64,000 nt of DNA from Myxococcales bacterium (GCA_016709545.1 JADJMO010000013.1:1-64000), one strand, 5' to 3'; counted from the first letter of the stretch, positions 1 to 14,404 are shown. The notes: generated by a model not told the origin, from the sequence alone. A program made the numbers and translations.

Positions 1-814
1 CGACGCCGCTCTGGTCCTTGCTGTCCTTGTGGCCGGCGACGTTCCAGTAGTGGAGCTGCAGGATGAGCCACCGGTCGCCGCCGGGGAGCTTCATGCCCAC
101 GTCGTCGGGCATCACCTTGTTGCCGCCGCCCGGCGCCCAGCCGCTGATGAACTGCGCGTCGAGCGGCATCTTGCACGGCCCGAACGTGCCCTCCTTCTGC
201 GGCGTGGGCGTCTCGAAGAGGATCCAGTGGTGCACGACGCGCGTGTCGTCGATGATCGGCGCGAAGGCCGTGGCCTGCGTCGGCGTGGTGAAGGGCGACT
301 TGAAGTAGAAGCACTCGTAGAGGTTGCCCGCGTCTGCCGGCACCGAGAACTTCGCGCCTCCGTCGCCGTGGGCGACGAACCTGGTCTGCTGCGCCTCGGG
401 GCACGGCAGGTAGGCGGGCCCCTCCTTGGTCTCGACGACCCCCGCGTCGGAGCACGAGGCCGTGCCCTTCGGCGCGGAGGCCGCGAACCACGCGTCGAGG
501 GTCGCGAGGTCGGTGGCGCCGAGCATGCCCGAAGCCGGCATCGGGTTCTGCTTGTCGTGGACGCGAGCCTTCATCAGCTCCCAGACCTCGACGCCGGGGT
601 TGCTGGCGGCCTTCGCGTGCACGGCCTCCCACGAGGTCAGCGGCATCGGCGCGCCGTACTTCGCGGGGCTGCTGTGGCACGAGCGGCAGTTCTTCGCGAG
701 CACCGCGTCGACGTCGCACGGCAGCGGCGTCGACCCCACGGGAGGAGGGGCCTCGCTGGTCGAGCCGCAGGCCACGAGGAGCAGACCCACGAAGGAGAGG
801 CCACGGTGATTCAC
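1..814 (-). CDS. Lipoprotein with c-type heme site and copper monooxygenase-like domain, 3' end outside window
   Basis: GTG start at 814, read leftwards and running off the window. The N-terminus is a short hydrophobic signal with lipobox-like LLLVACGS, so it is probably an exported lipoprotein. A CRSCH motif follows near residue 35, a covalent c-heme site. Further on come VVHHWILF, SGWAPGGGNK and LILQLHYWN, which resemble the copper-histidine motifs (HH pair, then His before Tyr) of copper type II ascorbate-dependent monooxygenases of the PHM/DBH fold. The heme could pass electrons to the copper site; that is inference. The start overlaps the stop of the upstream lipoprotein gene (GTGA at 814-811), so the two are probably co-translated. 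The substrate is unknown. The remaining copper ligands would lie beyond position 1. Confidence 0.72.
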   Translation of the reverse strand, partial: MNHRGLSFVGLLLVACGSTSEAPPPVGSTPLPCDVDAVLAKNCRSCHSSPAKYGAPMPLTSWEAVHAKAASNPGVEVWELMKARVHDKQNPMPASGMLGATDLATLDAWFAASAPKGTASCSDAGVVETKEGPAYLPCPEAQQTRFVAHGDGGAKFSVPADAGNLYECFYFKSPFTTPTQATAFAPIIDDTRVVHHWILFETPTPQKEGTFGPCKMPLDAQFISGWAPGGGNKVMPDDVGMKLPGGDRWLILQLHYWNVAGHKDSKDQSGV

Positions 815-1467
815 TTGATGCGCTCCAGCTCGAGGATCGTGGCGGGGTGAGACCGGAGCCGAGGCCGGTGGAGGAGGAACACGTAGGCGTGATCGGCGTC
901 GAGGCGTGACCGAGCCGAACTGCGCGCACGGGCGTGTCCGCCGTGGTGGAGCCGCACCGGGGGAGGCTTGATCTGGGTGCCTTCGAGCACGTAGCTGCCC
1001 TTGCCGCGATCGTGGTGACGGCGCTTCACGGTGCCGACGATGAGGTCTCGGCGTGATCTTGGAGTCGGTCGACGAGCGGAAATCCTTGTCGCCGAACGAG
1101 AACCAGCCCATCCCGCTCGCGTTGGACTTCACCGTGTCCACCTGTCCCTCCGCGGCCGGGGCGAGGTAGACCGTGAGCTTGGCGACGCGGAAGTCGCCCT
1201 TGGTGTCGCCTCCGGTCGGCGTGGGGACCGTGACGCCCGCGTCGTCCTTCACGATCACGAACGCCGACGCCGTGTACGGCGCGACGGTTCCACCGGGGAC
1301 CGCGCCGAGATCGCACGCGCCTCCGTCGGCGGCATCGGTGACGCCAGTGTCGGCCGGTACGTCGCTCGCCACGTCTGCTCCGGTCTCGGTGGTGGCCGCC
1401 GGGGTCGACTCCGATCCACATCCTGACCCGAGCAGGCCGGCAGGCCTGCGAAGAGCGTCTTCCTCAT
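811..1467 (-). CDS. Predicted lipoprotein, interrupted by at least two frameshifts
   Basis: ATG at 1467 begins MRKTLFAGL. One base-frame later the sequence reads GLLGSGCGSESTPAA, a good lipobox, so a single-base indel near 1425 probably splits the signal peptide. The body (Thr/Ala/Asp-rich linker, then VTVPTPTGGDTKGDFRVAKL) runs to about 1055. There the frame shifts again to DLIVGTVKRRHHDRG and ends with LELERIK at 811. No domain was recognised. The stop overlaps the GTG of the next gene by GTGA, which supports the C-terminal frame being real. The region between start and stop is coding in three successive frames, so either the assembly carries indels or the gene is decaying. A 16-bp palindrome lies just upstream of the start. 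Confidence 0.5.
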
Positions 1468-1470
1468 TGG

Positions 1471-1486
1471 TTGGTATACATACCAA
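1471..1486. promoter_or_regulatory. 16-bp AT-rich palindrome between divergent genes
   Basis: TTGGTATACATACCAA: 7-bp arms TTGGTAT/ATACCAA around an AC centre, in otherwise GC-rich DNA. It sits 3 bp upstream of the lipoprotein start at 1467, where a ribosome binding site would be expected, and about 85 bp upstream of the kinase start at 1571. This is the size and symmetry expected of a dimeric repressor site. The regulator is unknown. Confidence 0.4.
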
Positions 1487-1570
1487 AACATGTCGGAAGC
1501 GCAAGCGCAACCGTAGAGCGGGTCCCCGCGCTCCCCGTGGTGCATCCGGCCACCACGTCGGTGGGGACGC

Positions 1571-3162
<1,592 letters not shown>

Positions 3163-3164
3163 CG

Positions 3165-3944
<780 letters not shown>

Positions 3945-4086
3945 CAGGACTCTGCTAGAGGATCGCGGAGCGCGCAGGAAAGTGTCCTCGCTGCTTGACG
4001 GTGGGTGGCGTGCGTGCTTCTTTACCGCCCCCCTTTCGGGCCGACCGCTCATCGGTCGCAGCCCTGTCCGCGGAGACCTGAAAGCC

Positions 4087-4443
4087 ATGCGCGCCCATCC
4101 CAAGATCAACGCCCTCGAGTCTGCCCAGCAGCGCACCGACCTGCCCGCCTTCCGCGCCGGCGACACCGTGCGGGTGCACTACAAGATCGTCGAGGGCGAC
4201 AAGGAGCGCATCCAGGTCTTCCAGGGCCTCGTGATCAAGCAGCACCGCGCCGGCGCCCGCAGCACGTTCACCGTGCGCAAGGTCTCGTTCAACGTCGGCG
4301 TCGAGCGCGTCTTCCCGACCTTCTCGCCCCGCATCGACAAGATCGAGATCGTCGGCAAGGGCATCGTCCGTCGCTCGCGCCTGTTCTATCTGCGCGAGCT
4401 CCAGGGCAAGGCCGCTCGTCTCCGCGACCAGAAGGACACCTGA
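4087..4443 (+). CDS. rplS: 50S ribosomal protein L19
   Basis: 118 aa, standard length for bL19. It begins with a Lys/Ala-rich N-terminus and contains FRAGDTVRVHYKI, IQVFQGLVIKQH, STFTVRKVS, GVGVERVFP-like FNVGVERVFP, and ends RRSRLFYLRELQGKAARL, all typical of L19 at the 30S/50S interface. The usual neighbours rpsP, rimM and trmD are not visible here; rplS stands between dut and a larC homologue. The approximately 60-bp leader upstream was not resolved into any known leader structure. Confidence 0.97.
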   Translation: MRAHPKINALESAQQRTDLPAFRAGDTVRVHYKIVEGDKERIQVFQGLVIKQHRAGARSTFTVRKVSFNVGVERVFPTFSPRIDKIEIVGKGIVRRSRLFYLRELQGKAARLRDQKDT

Positions 4444-4522
4444 GCACCGGAGGGCCGCCTGATCCGCGTCGCTCCACGAGCTGCGCGCAGGTGGTCTCGG
4501 GTCCTCTCATCCTGCTCGAGCC

Positions 4523-5869
4523 ATGGGCCACGAGGGTCACGACCACGACCACGACCACGAGGTGAGCGCGTCGAGCGAGGTCACGGACCCTGGGATGGCC
4601 CGCCACTCGTGGGCCCCCGAGTCCCGCGCCTCGTTCGCGCCCCGCACGCAGGTCGATCGACCGCGGCAGGTGCTGCGGTTCGACGCGGTCGGTGGCGCCG
4701 CGGGCGACATGACCATCGCAGCCCTGCTCGACCTCGGCGTCCCCCGAGACGCGGTCGAACGCGAGGTGGCCGCGACGGGCCTCACCGGATACCGGCTCGA
4801 GTTCGGTCGGCGCATCAAGCACGCGATCTCTGCACGCTCGCTCGACGTCCACGTCGAAGACGGTCAGCCCCAGCGCGACTACGCGACCATCCGCCGGCTG
4901 CTCGAGTCGGCGCCCCTCTCGCCGCGCGTGGCCGAGCTCGCGAGTCGCGCGTTCCTCCGCCTCGCGGAGGCCGAGGCCAAGGTCCACCACACGAGCGTGC
5001 AGCACGTGCACTTCCACGAGGTCGGCGCCGTCGACGCCATCGTCGACGTGGTCGGCGCGTCCACCGGGGTGGCCTGGCTCGAAGATCGCGCGGGCGGCGA
5101 GGGCGCGCTCGCGATCAGCGTCGGGCCGCTGCCCCTCGGACACGGTCGGACCAGGAGCGCCCACGGGCCCATCCCCGTCCCCGCGCCCGCCGCGCTCGAG
5201 CTGATGCGCGGCTTGCCCGTCTGCGACGCCAAGCTGCCGGAAGGTATGGAGGCCGAGCTCGTCACGCCCACGGGCGCCGCGCTGATCCGGGCGTTCACCG
5301 AGCTCTTGCCGTCCTCGTTCGGCCGCTGGCCCACGATGCGGCCGCTCGCGGTCGGCTACGGCGCGGGCGTGCGGGACTTCGCCGATCGCGCCAACGTCCT
5401 GCGCCTCGTCCTCGGCGAACCGCTCGAGGAGTCGAGCGCGGCGACCCACCTGCTCCTAGAGGCCAACGTCGACGACCTGAGCGGAGAGCTCGCGGCCACG
5501 GCGATCGAGGCGCTGTTCACGGCGGGCGCGCTCGACGCCTGGACCGAGACGATCACGATGAAGAAGGGCCGGCCGGCCCTGAAGGTGTGCGCGCTCGTGC
5601 GTCGCGAAGACGAGGCGACCACCGCGCGCGTCCTCCTCGGGCACACGGGCTCCCTCGGGGTGCGGGTCGTCGAGGCCACGCGACACGAGCGGCCCCGACG
5701 CTTCGTCGAGGTGGACACCCCCTATGGCTCGGTCCGCGTGAAGATCGCCGATGGCGACGACCTCGCGCGCGTGGTGCATCCGGAGCTCGAGGACTGTCGC
5801 CGTCGGGCCGAAGAGCACGGGGTGCCGGTCCGCGAGGTCGTGCGCGCGGCCATCGTCGCGGTGGGCTAG
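4523..5869 (+). CDS. larC: LarC-family nickel insertion protein (nickel-pincer cofactor synthesis)
   Basis: 448 aa. LarC inserts nickel into the pyridinium-bis-thiocarboxylate nucleotide to make the nickel-pincer cofactor of lactate racemase-type enzymes. Supporting sequence: VLRFDAVGGAAGDMTIAALLDLG near residue 45, HVHFHEVGAVDAIVDVVG near 160, PVPAPAALELMRGLPV, TPTGAALIRAF and LLEANVDDLSGE, all family hallmarks. The N-terminus carries an extra His/Asp metal-binding stretch (GHEGHDHDHDHE), plausible for Ni storage or delivery. In some species larC is split by a programmed frameshift; here it is one continuous frame. No larA, larB or larE is within the window, so its client enzyme must be elsewhere. 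Confidence 0.88.
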   Translation: MGHEGHDHDHDHEVSASSEVTDPGMARHSWAPESRASFAPRTQVDRPRQVLRFDAVGGAAGDMTIAALLDLGVPRDAVEREVAATGLTGYRLEFGRRIKHAISARSLDVHVEDGQPQRDYATIRRLLESAPLSPRVAELASRAFLRLAEAEAKVHHTSVQHVHFHEVGAVDAIVDVVGASTGVAWLEDRAGGEGALAISVGPLPLGHGRTRSAHGPIPVPAPAALELMRGLPVCDAKLPEGMEAELVTPTGAALIRAFTELLPSSFGRWPTMRPLAVGYGAGVRDFADRANVLRLVLGEPLEESSAATHLLLEANVDDLSGELAATAIEALFTAGALDAWTETITMKKGRPALKVCALVRREDEATTARVLLGHTGSLGVRVVEATRHERPRRFVEVDTPYGSVRVKIADGDDLARVVHPELEDCRRRAEEHGVPVREVVRAAIVAVG

Positions 5870-5989
5870 CAGGCCAGGCCCGCCGTTCGACGCAGGGGCC
5901 TGGTCCGTAGTAGCCTGCGCCCGCCCATCGTTTCCTGCAGCCGCCTCTCGGCGGCCCGAGCGCGTCGCTCGTTCATCCTGGAGGTCCCC

Positions 5990-6928
5990 ATGCGTCGTTT
6001 CCTTCCGCTGTTCCTCATCTCCTCCCTCGCCTTCGCCGCCTGTGACAAGAAGGCGGAAGACAAGAAGGACGACAAGAAAGAAGAGGCCAAGAAGGACGAC
6101 AAGAAGGGCGACAAGGACGACGACAAGAAGGGCGACAAGAAGGAAGACGGCCTCGCGTTCAAGGCCAAGGCGCCCGCCGTCGGCGACAAGGTGGAGGAGA
6201 AAGAGACCTCCGAGATGAAGATGGCCCTCGACATCGACGCGGGCGGCAAGAAGCAGACGGTCGACATGACCATGAACGAGTCGATGGTCAAGAAGACCGA
6301 GGTGCTCGCGGTCGATGGCAAGGCCGTGACCAAGGAGAAGGTCACCTACGTCGAGAAGAAGAAGACCGAGACCGAGGGCGGCAAGGAGAAGAAGAAGCCG
6401 AAGAGCCCGATCGACGGCAAGACCTACATCCTCGAGGCCAAGGACGGTAAGACGCTGGTCACCGACGAGAAGGGCAAGAAGGTCCCCAAGGACGAGGAGG
6501 AGGCCGTGCTGAAGGCCAACCGCGCGTTCGGCAAGCCCGACCCGGTCCTCACCGGCCTGCCCGACAAGGCCATCAAGGTCGGCGACAAGGTCGAGAAGCT
6601 CGCGAAGGCGCTCGAGGAGCACTTCAAGGACATGGACGAGAGCAAGGAGCAGCCCGAGATCAGCGACGTCGAGGTGAAGCTCGAGTCGATCGACAAGGAC
6701 GGCGAGGCCGGCGTCTTCACGATCCAGCTCACCATGTCGAGCCCCAAGTCGAGCAAGGAGCCCTTCAGCATGAAGATCCCGCTCAAGGGCACGATGAAGG
6801 TGCGCGCCAAGGACGGCTTCACGACCGAGGTGAACCTCAAGGGGCCGCTCACCATGGAGGGCACCGATCCCAAGTTCAAGCTGAGCGCCAAGGGCGACAT
6901 GAAGCTCTCGATCACCAACACCCAGTGA
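5990..6928 (+). CDS. Lys/Asp-rich predicted lipoprotein
   Basis: 312 aa. The signal peptide ends in a lipobox (LAFAAC, Cys at about residue 17). It is followed by about 35 residues built almost only of K, D and E (DKKEEAKKDDKKGDKDDD type), then a soluble domain with regular beta-like segments (VGDKVEEKETSEMKM, KVGDKVEKLAKALEEHF, KVRAKDGFTTEVNLKGPL). No family was recognised. The charged stretch looks like a flexible tether between the membrane lipid and the globular part. A C-rich leader precedes the ATG. An intrinsic terminator follows at 6962. Confidence 0.8.
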   Translation: MRRFLPLFLISSLAFAACDKKAEDKKDDKKEEAKKDDKKGDKDDDKKGDKKEDGLAFKAKAPAVGDKVEEKETSEMKMALDIDAGGKKQTVDMTMNESMVKKTEVLAVDGKAVTKEKVTYVEKKKTETEGGKEKKKPKSPIDGKTYILEAKDGKTLVTDEKGKKVPKDEEEAVLKANRAFGKPDPVLTGLPDKAIKVGDKVEKLAKALEEHFKDMDESKEQPEISDVEVKLESIDKDGEAGVFTIQLTMSSPKSSKEPFSMKIPLKGTMKVRAKDGFTTEVNLKGPLTMEGTDPKFKLSAKGDMKLSITNTQ

Positions 6929-6961
6929 TCGCCAGAGGGGCTCGCGCCCGGTGAAAGCAGA

Positions 6962-6998
6962 GGCCTCGTCGCACCGCGTCGAGGCCCTCGTGCTTTTT
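6962..6998 (+). terminator. Rho-independent terminator after the Lys-rich lipoprotein gene
   Basis: Perfect 7-bp stem GGCCTCG/CGAGGCC with an 11-nt loop, then TGCTTTTT. It lies 34 bp after the stop at 6928 and upstream of gcvP, so gcvP probably has its own promoter between about 7000 and 7080. Confidence 0.6.
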
Positions 6999-7082
6999 CG
7001 GGCCGGCGACGAAACGGCGAAAATCCAGCCGGCGCGCGGGCCGCCTTGCGGGGCGCTTTCCGAGGGAGCAGAGTCGCGCGCC

Positions 7083-9962
<2,880 letters not shown>

Positions 9963-9981
9963 GGCGCCGCGGAGCGAGCTC

Positions 9982-10863
9982 CTAGCGGCGTCCCCACTGC
10001 GGCCGCATGCGCGGTCCGTAGCGCGGGGCGCCGACGCCTCCTGCCATCAAGAGCCGCAGCACGCGGAAGCGCTGGCCGACGTAGGGCTCCAGCAGCTCGA
10101 GCATCCGCGCGTCGTCGCCGCGCGGCTCGCCCGCGAACGCGAAGGCCACGGTGTTCGGCAGGTGGTAGTCGCCGAGCAGGAGCGCGTCCGGGTCGCCTCG
10201 GCCATGCCCCATCACCGTGCCCACCGTCCAGGGCCCCACGCCGCGGATGCTGCGCAGCTTGTCGGGCAGCGTGGGGTCGTCGGCGAGCGCGTCGAGCCGG
10301 CGCGCCACGCTCGCCACCATGCGCACGGTGTCCGAGCGCTGTCGCTCGATCTGCACGCCGAAGAAGTCGTCGGCCGACAGCTTCGCGAGCGCCTCCCACG
10401 GCGGCAGCGCGCGCAGGCCGAACGGCGCGTCCACCCCGTGGCGACGGACCAGCCAGCGGTGGCTCTCGGCGGCGTCCCGGAAGGCGACCTTCTGCTGCAG
10501 CACCGCGTGGTAGACGCAGTCGGCGATCCACGGGAGCCGCCGCAGCCGCAGGCCTGCGTGCCGCCGCGCGAGCGTGGCGATCAGCTCGTGGCGTGGCACG
10601 AGCGCGGTCGGATCGTCGTGCAGGCCCAGGATCGCCGGCGCCTCGCGCAGCAAGAGCTCGGCCCCTGGGCCCTCGGCCCGGGCCACGACGGTCGCGTCTC
10701 GACGCTCGAGGTCGATCGCCGAGAGCTCCCCGTGCAGCCACACCGCCTTGCTGAGGCGGCCGGGAGCCCGCCGCGTGGTCGGGTCGCCCTGCCCGATGCC
10801 GACCAGCAGCGTGGTGCCCTCGAAATCGAAGCCCGCGGGCAGCGAGAACGAGGTCGAGAGCAC
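9982..10863 (-). CDS. DNA-3-methyladenine glycosylase II-like (HhH-GPD) base-excision repair enzyme
   Basis: 293 aa. The C-terminal half has the helix-hairpin-helix and catalytic pocket of the AlkA/Ogg superfamily: RSIRGVGPWTVGTVM is the hairpin, and the Asp of LLLGDYHLPN aligns with the catalytic Asp of AlkA. The N-terminal 100 residues (FSLPAGFDFEGTTLLVGIG) resemble the AlkA-type beta domain more loosely. Expected role: excision of alkylated bases, leaving abasic sites. It is convergent with gcvP, with 19 bp between the stops, and divergent from the next gene. The exact substrate range cannot be read from the sequence. Confidence 0.82.
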   Translation of the reverse strand: MLSTSFSLPAGFDFEGTTLLVGIGQGDPTTRRAPGRLSKAVWLHGELSAIDLERRDATVVARAEGPGAELLLREAPAILGLHDDPTALVPRHELIATLARRHAGLRLRRLPWIADCVYHAVLQQKVAFRDAAESHRWLVRRHGVDAPFGLRALPPWEALAKLSADDFFGVQIERQRSDTVRMVASVARRLDALADDPTLPDKLRSIRGVGPWTVGTVMGHGRGDPDALLLGDYHLPNTVAFAFAGEPRGDDARMLELLEPYVGQRFRVLRLLMAGGVGAPRYGPRMRPQWGRR

Positions 10864-10909
10864 CCTCCATCTGTACCGCGATTGCCCGGTCCGCTGCTAT
10901 CGTCGGCGG

Positions 10910-12014
10910 GTGAACGAGTCACGCCGCGGGGCCTTGCGCGCGCTCGTGGCCGCGCGCGCCGAGAAGGGCGACCGCTGGACCCGCGACACCTACCAGACGC
11001 TCGTCCGCTGGCTCGACGACCCCACCGAGTCGCCCGACCCCGAGCTCGCCTTGCTGGAGGCCGTGGTCGCGTGCGCGGGGCGTCCCCAGGATGGGTTCTG
11101 GGCGATCGCGCAGCACCTCCGCCATCGCGCCGCGGGAGTACCCCTCGCCGCGAGGCTGGCGCTGCTGCGGCGGCTGCTCGATCGGCACATCACCAGCACC
11201 GCGTTCGTCGAGCGGTGGAGGGCCCTCTCTGGAACGGACCCGACGCTGCGCGAATCCGAGCTGGCCGCGCTCGCGCTCGAGTCGTCGCGCCCACCCCTCG
11301 TGGGCGCGCACCAGCTGTTCCTCGCCGCCCTGCGCGCGTTGCCCGTCGAGGCCCTGCCCCCCCCACCGTTCCACCGCGGCGAGGCCACGCCGTTCATCGG
11401 GGCGCGCGGCTACGCCCGGTTCTGCATCTTCCTCGCGCGCCGTCACGTCGACCCTCCTGCCGAAGGAGCGCCCTGCCTTCGAGGACGCGCTCGCCGTGGC
11501 CGCGGTGCACGCGGAGAAGAAGCGGGTCCCCTCGACGCCGACCCTCGAGCAGGCGACCAAGCTCAAGGCCGGGTCTCCCGCCACCATCGCCGCGCGCGCC
11601 GCAGCCCTCGAGGCCCGGGCGGCGTCGAACCGCCCGGACAGCGCCGGACGCGCCGCGCAGACCGCGACGACGAAGGTCCTGGAGGCCACGTTCGCCCGCG
11701 AGGGCGCGGCGGCGACGCGGGCCCTGTTCGACGCGCTCGACGCCGAGCTCCGTCGGCTCGACGTCCTCTGCGCGTTCGAGGATCACGGACCGGAGGTTCA
11801 TCACGTCGCGCGTGCGGTGCTCCGCGGCAGCGACGACGACGAGGGTGGTGAGCCGAAGACCACGCTCTGGCTCGCCGAGCTCGAGGGCGGCGCGTTCGCC
11901 CTGCTCGCGAAACCAGGGCGGCGCTGGGTGCTCACCGTGGGCACCCGCGACGAGATCCTCGCGACGGTCCCCGACCGCTGGTTCGACCGCGCCGTTCGGG
12001 AAGCTGGAGCCTAG
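10910..12014 (+). CDS. Hypothetical protein, one frameshift
   Basis: GTG start at 10910 (VNESRRGALRALVAARAEKGDRW). The first half is Arg/Leu-rich and helical up to RRHVDPP near 11455. The same strand then continues in the next frame as LPKERPAFEDALAVAAVH and ends at 12014 with WFDRAVREAGA. The two halves have matching composition and no internal stops, so I read them as one gene of about 367 codons with an indel near 11440-11470. No known domain was recognised. Its stop overlaps the stop of the convergent Lon-like gene by three bases. Confidence 0.55.
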
Positions 12015-14404
12015 TCCTTGGTGCGCGGGCCCTTCACCGCTTCACCGAACTGCTGCAAGCGGCTCTGGACGCGCTCGTTGACGGTGCCCCGCGGGTAGCC
12101 CCCGCCGACGCGCTCGCCGGCCTCGAGGCCGGTCACGAGGCCCAGCGCCTCGTCGATGGTCTCGACCGCGAACACCCGGAACCTCCGCTCGCGGACGGCG
12201 ACGCGAACGTCCTCGCGGAGCATCAAGTTGGGGACGTTGGTGCGCGGAACGATGACGGCCTCGTCGCCGTTGGCGCCGCGCGCGGCGCAGGCGTCGAAGA
12301 ACCCCTCGATCTTCTCGTTGACCCCGCCGATGGGCTGGATGCGACCGAGCTGGCTCACCGAGCCCGTGATCGCGAACGACTGCAGGATGGGGACCTCGGC
12401 CAGCGCGGACAGGAGGGCGAGCAGCTCGGCGGCCGAGGCGCTGTCGCCCTCGACGTGCCCGTAGGATTGCTCGAACACGAGGCTGGCCGAGAGCGCGAAC
12501 GGCCGATCCGCGCAGTAGTTGGCGCTCAGGTAGCCGGCGAGGATCATGACGCCCTTGGAGTGGATCGGGCCGCCGAGCTCCGACTCGCGCTCGATGTCGA
12601 CCACGTCGCCCTTGCCCGCGTGCACGCGCGCGGTGATGCGCTGCGGGAAGCCGAAGGCAGCGGTCGGCAGCCCGACCACGGCGAGGCCGTTGATCTGCCC
12701 CACCACCGCCCCCTTGGTCTCGATCTGGTAGATACCCCGCTTGATCCGCTCGACGACGTGATCCTTGGGTCGATCGCCGCGGCGCGCGCGGGCGGCCAGG
12801 GCGGCGACGACGTGCTCGGAGAGGATGACGGCGTGGGTGGCCTGGGCCGCGACGCGGTCGGCCTCGTGGAGCAGGTCGCGCAGGGCGTGTGTCCGCAACG
12901 AGAGCCGCTCGCGGTCCTCGACGAGGCGCGACGCGTGCTCGACCACGCGGCAGGCTGCGCTGGTCTCGAGCGGGCGCAGGCCCTCGGCGCGCGCGATGGC
13001 CGAGACGTGCGTCGCGAGCGCGCGCTCGGTCGCCGGGTCACGCGGGAGGTCCTCCTCGAAGTCGGCCTGCACCTTGAACAGGTCGAGGAAGTCGGGGTCG
13101 CGCTCCGCGAGTAGGTAGTAGAGCTGCCGATCGCCGAAGAGCACCACCTTGACCGAGAGCGGCACCGGCTCGGGATCGAGCGACGCCGTGGACGACAGCC
13201 CGACGCGCTCGCCGAGCGATTCGATGTGGATCTCGCGGCCGCGCAGGCAGCGCTTGAGCTCCTCCCACGCGTAGGGCGCGGTGAGGAGCCCGATCGCATC
13301 GAGCAGGAGGAAGCCGCCGTTGGCCTCGTGCAGGGCCCCCTTGCGCACCAGCGTGAAGTCGGTGACGAGCGCGCCGAGGTGGGCGCGGTGCTCCACCCGC
13401 CCGACGAGCCGCGGGTGCGTCGGGAGGTCCTCGTACACCACGGGAGCGCCGATCGAGCCGTCGCGATCGACGAGCACGTTGACGAGGTAGCGTTCGAGGG
13501 GCGCGGACGAGAGCAGCTTGCGCAACGCCTCGGGGACGGCGACCTGACCCGGCGCCTCGGAGAGGAGCTCGCTGACCTTGGCGACCACGTCTTCGCCGAC
13601 GGCCGTGAGGTGGGCGAGCACGGGCGCATCACCCTCGTGCGCGAGTCGCAGCGGGGACAGGAGGCGCTCGACGGTGTTCGCCGCCACCGTCCGGTGCAAC
13701 GCGTCCACCTGCACGCGGTGCTCGTGGTCCCAGATCGGGAACAGCTCGACCATTCCGCGCACGCGCTGCTGGTGCTGCTCGAAGCCCTCCGCGAACCGCT
13801 CCCGGTCCTCCTTCGGGAGCTCCGCGAAGGCGTCCGGGCCGATGACCTCGCCGTCCTTGATCGGCGCGAGGACGAACCCCATCGGGGTCGACAGGAGAGC
13901 GATGCTCTCCTTGACGAGCTCCTTGCGCAGGAGGGCCACGGCGTCGGTGCGGCGGTCGTCGCGCGCCTTCTCGAGGGTGGCCGCGCGCGTCCGGTAGTCC
14001 TCGCCCTCGAACGCGGTGGGCAGGGCCGAGCGGAGCTGGTCGACGAAGCCCTTGAGCTCGGCCGCGAACCGCACCGCGCCGCCGGCAGGCAGCCGCAGGT
14101 GGTGGGGTCGCAGCGGATTGGCGAAGTCGTGGACGTAGACCTCGTCGGGTGGCGTCGGGCGGGTGCGTGCCTCCTTCTCGAGCAGCGCCCGCACGATGCG
14201 ATGCTTGCCGAGCCCTGGCGGACCGACCGCGAACACGTCGTACCCCGGCGCCGACATCGACAGCGCCATGCCGATCGCTTCGACCGCACGCGCCTGGCCG
14301 AAGGGCTCGTCGGCCTCTCCGAGGGGCGTCCCCGGCGCATCGAGGAACCCTTCGAGGTCGCACGGACGGAAGAGTGACTCGCTGGAGAGGAGCAGGGAGG
14401 CCAC
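12011..14404 (-). CDS. Lon-like AAA+ ATP-dependent protease (S16 family, LonB/AAA_32 type)
   Basis: 797 aa. Near residue 60 is a Walker A, VGPPGLGKHRIVRALL. The large middle segment includes HEANGGFLLLDAIGLL, the Walker B-like region typical of the bacterial LonB-like group. The C-terminal proteolytic domain has the serine of HVEGDSASAAELLALLSAL and the lysine of PIGGVNEKIEGFFDAC, forming the Ser-Lys dyad of Lon. It differs from housekeeping LonA, which has a different N-terminal domain. Expected role: cytoplasmic, ATP-driven degradation of selected proteins. Start at 14404; an upstream region of about 140 bp has no gene. Confidence 0.87.
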   Translation of the reverse strand: MASLLLSSESLFRPCDLEGFLDAPGTPLGEADEPFGQARAVEAIGMALSMSAPGYDVFAVGPPGLGKHRIVRALLEKEARTRPTPPDEVYVHDFANPLRPHHLRLPAGGAVRFAAELKGFVDQLRSALPTAFEGEDYRTRAATLEKARDDRRTDAVALLRKELVKESIALLSTPMGFVLAPIKDGEVIGPDAFAELPKEDRERFAEGFEQHQQRVRGMVELFPIWDHEHRVQVDALHRTVAANTVERLLSPLRLAHEGDAPVLAHLTAVGEDVVAKVSELLSEAPGQVAVPEALRKLLSSAPLERYLVNVLVDRDGSIGAPVVYEDLPTHPRLVGRVEHRAHLGALVTDFTLVRKGALHEANGGFLLLDAIGLLTAPYAWEELKRCLRGREIHIESLGERVGLSSTASLDPEPVPLSVKVVLFGDRQLYYLLAERDPDFLDLFKVQADFEEDLPRDPATERALATHVSAIARAEGLRPLETSAACRVVEHASRLVEDRERLSLRTHALRDLLHEADRVAAQATHAVILSEHVVAALAARARRGDRPKDHVVERIKRGIYQIETKGAVVGQINGLAVVGLPTAAFGFPQRITARVHAGKGDVVDIERESELGGPIHSKGVMILAGYLSANYCADRPFALSASLVFEQSYGHVEGDSASAAELLALLSALAEVPILQSFAITGSVSQLGRIQPIGGVNEKIEGFFDACAARGANGDEAVIVPRTNVPNLMLREDVRVAVRERRFRVFAVETIDEALGLVTGLEAGERVGGGYPRGTVNERVQSRLQQFGEAVKGPRTKD

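Noticed and set aside
6929..7082. Glycine riboswitch upstream of gcvP
   Set aside because: I looked for the conserved tandem-aptamer core before gcvP and gcvT and saw only a simple terminator hairpin. A covariance-model search would be needed to exclude a divergent one.
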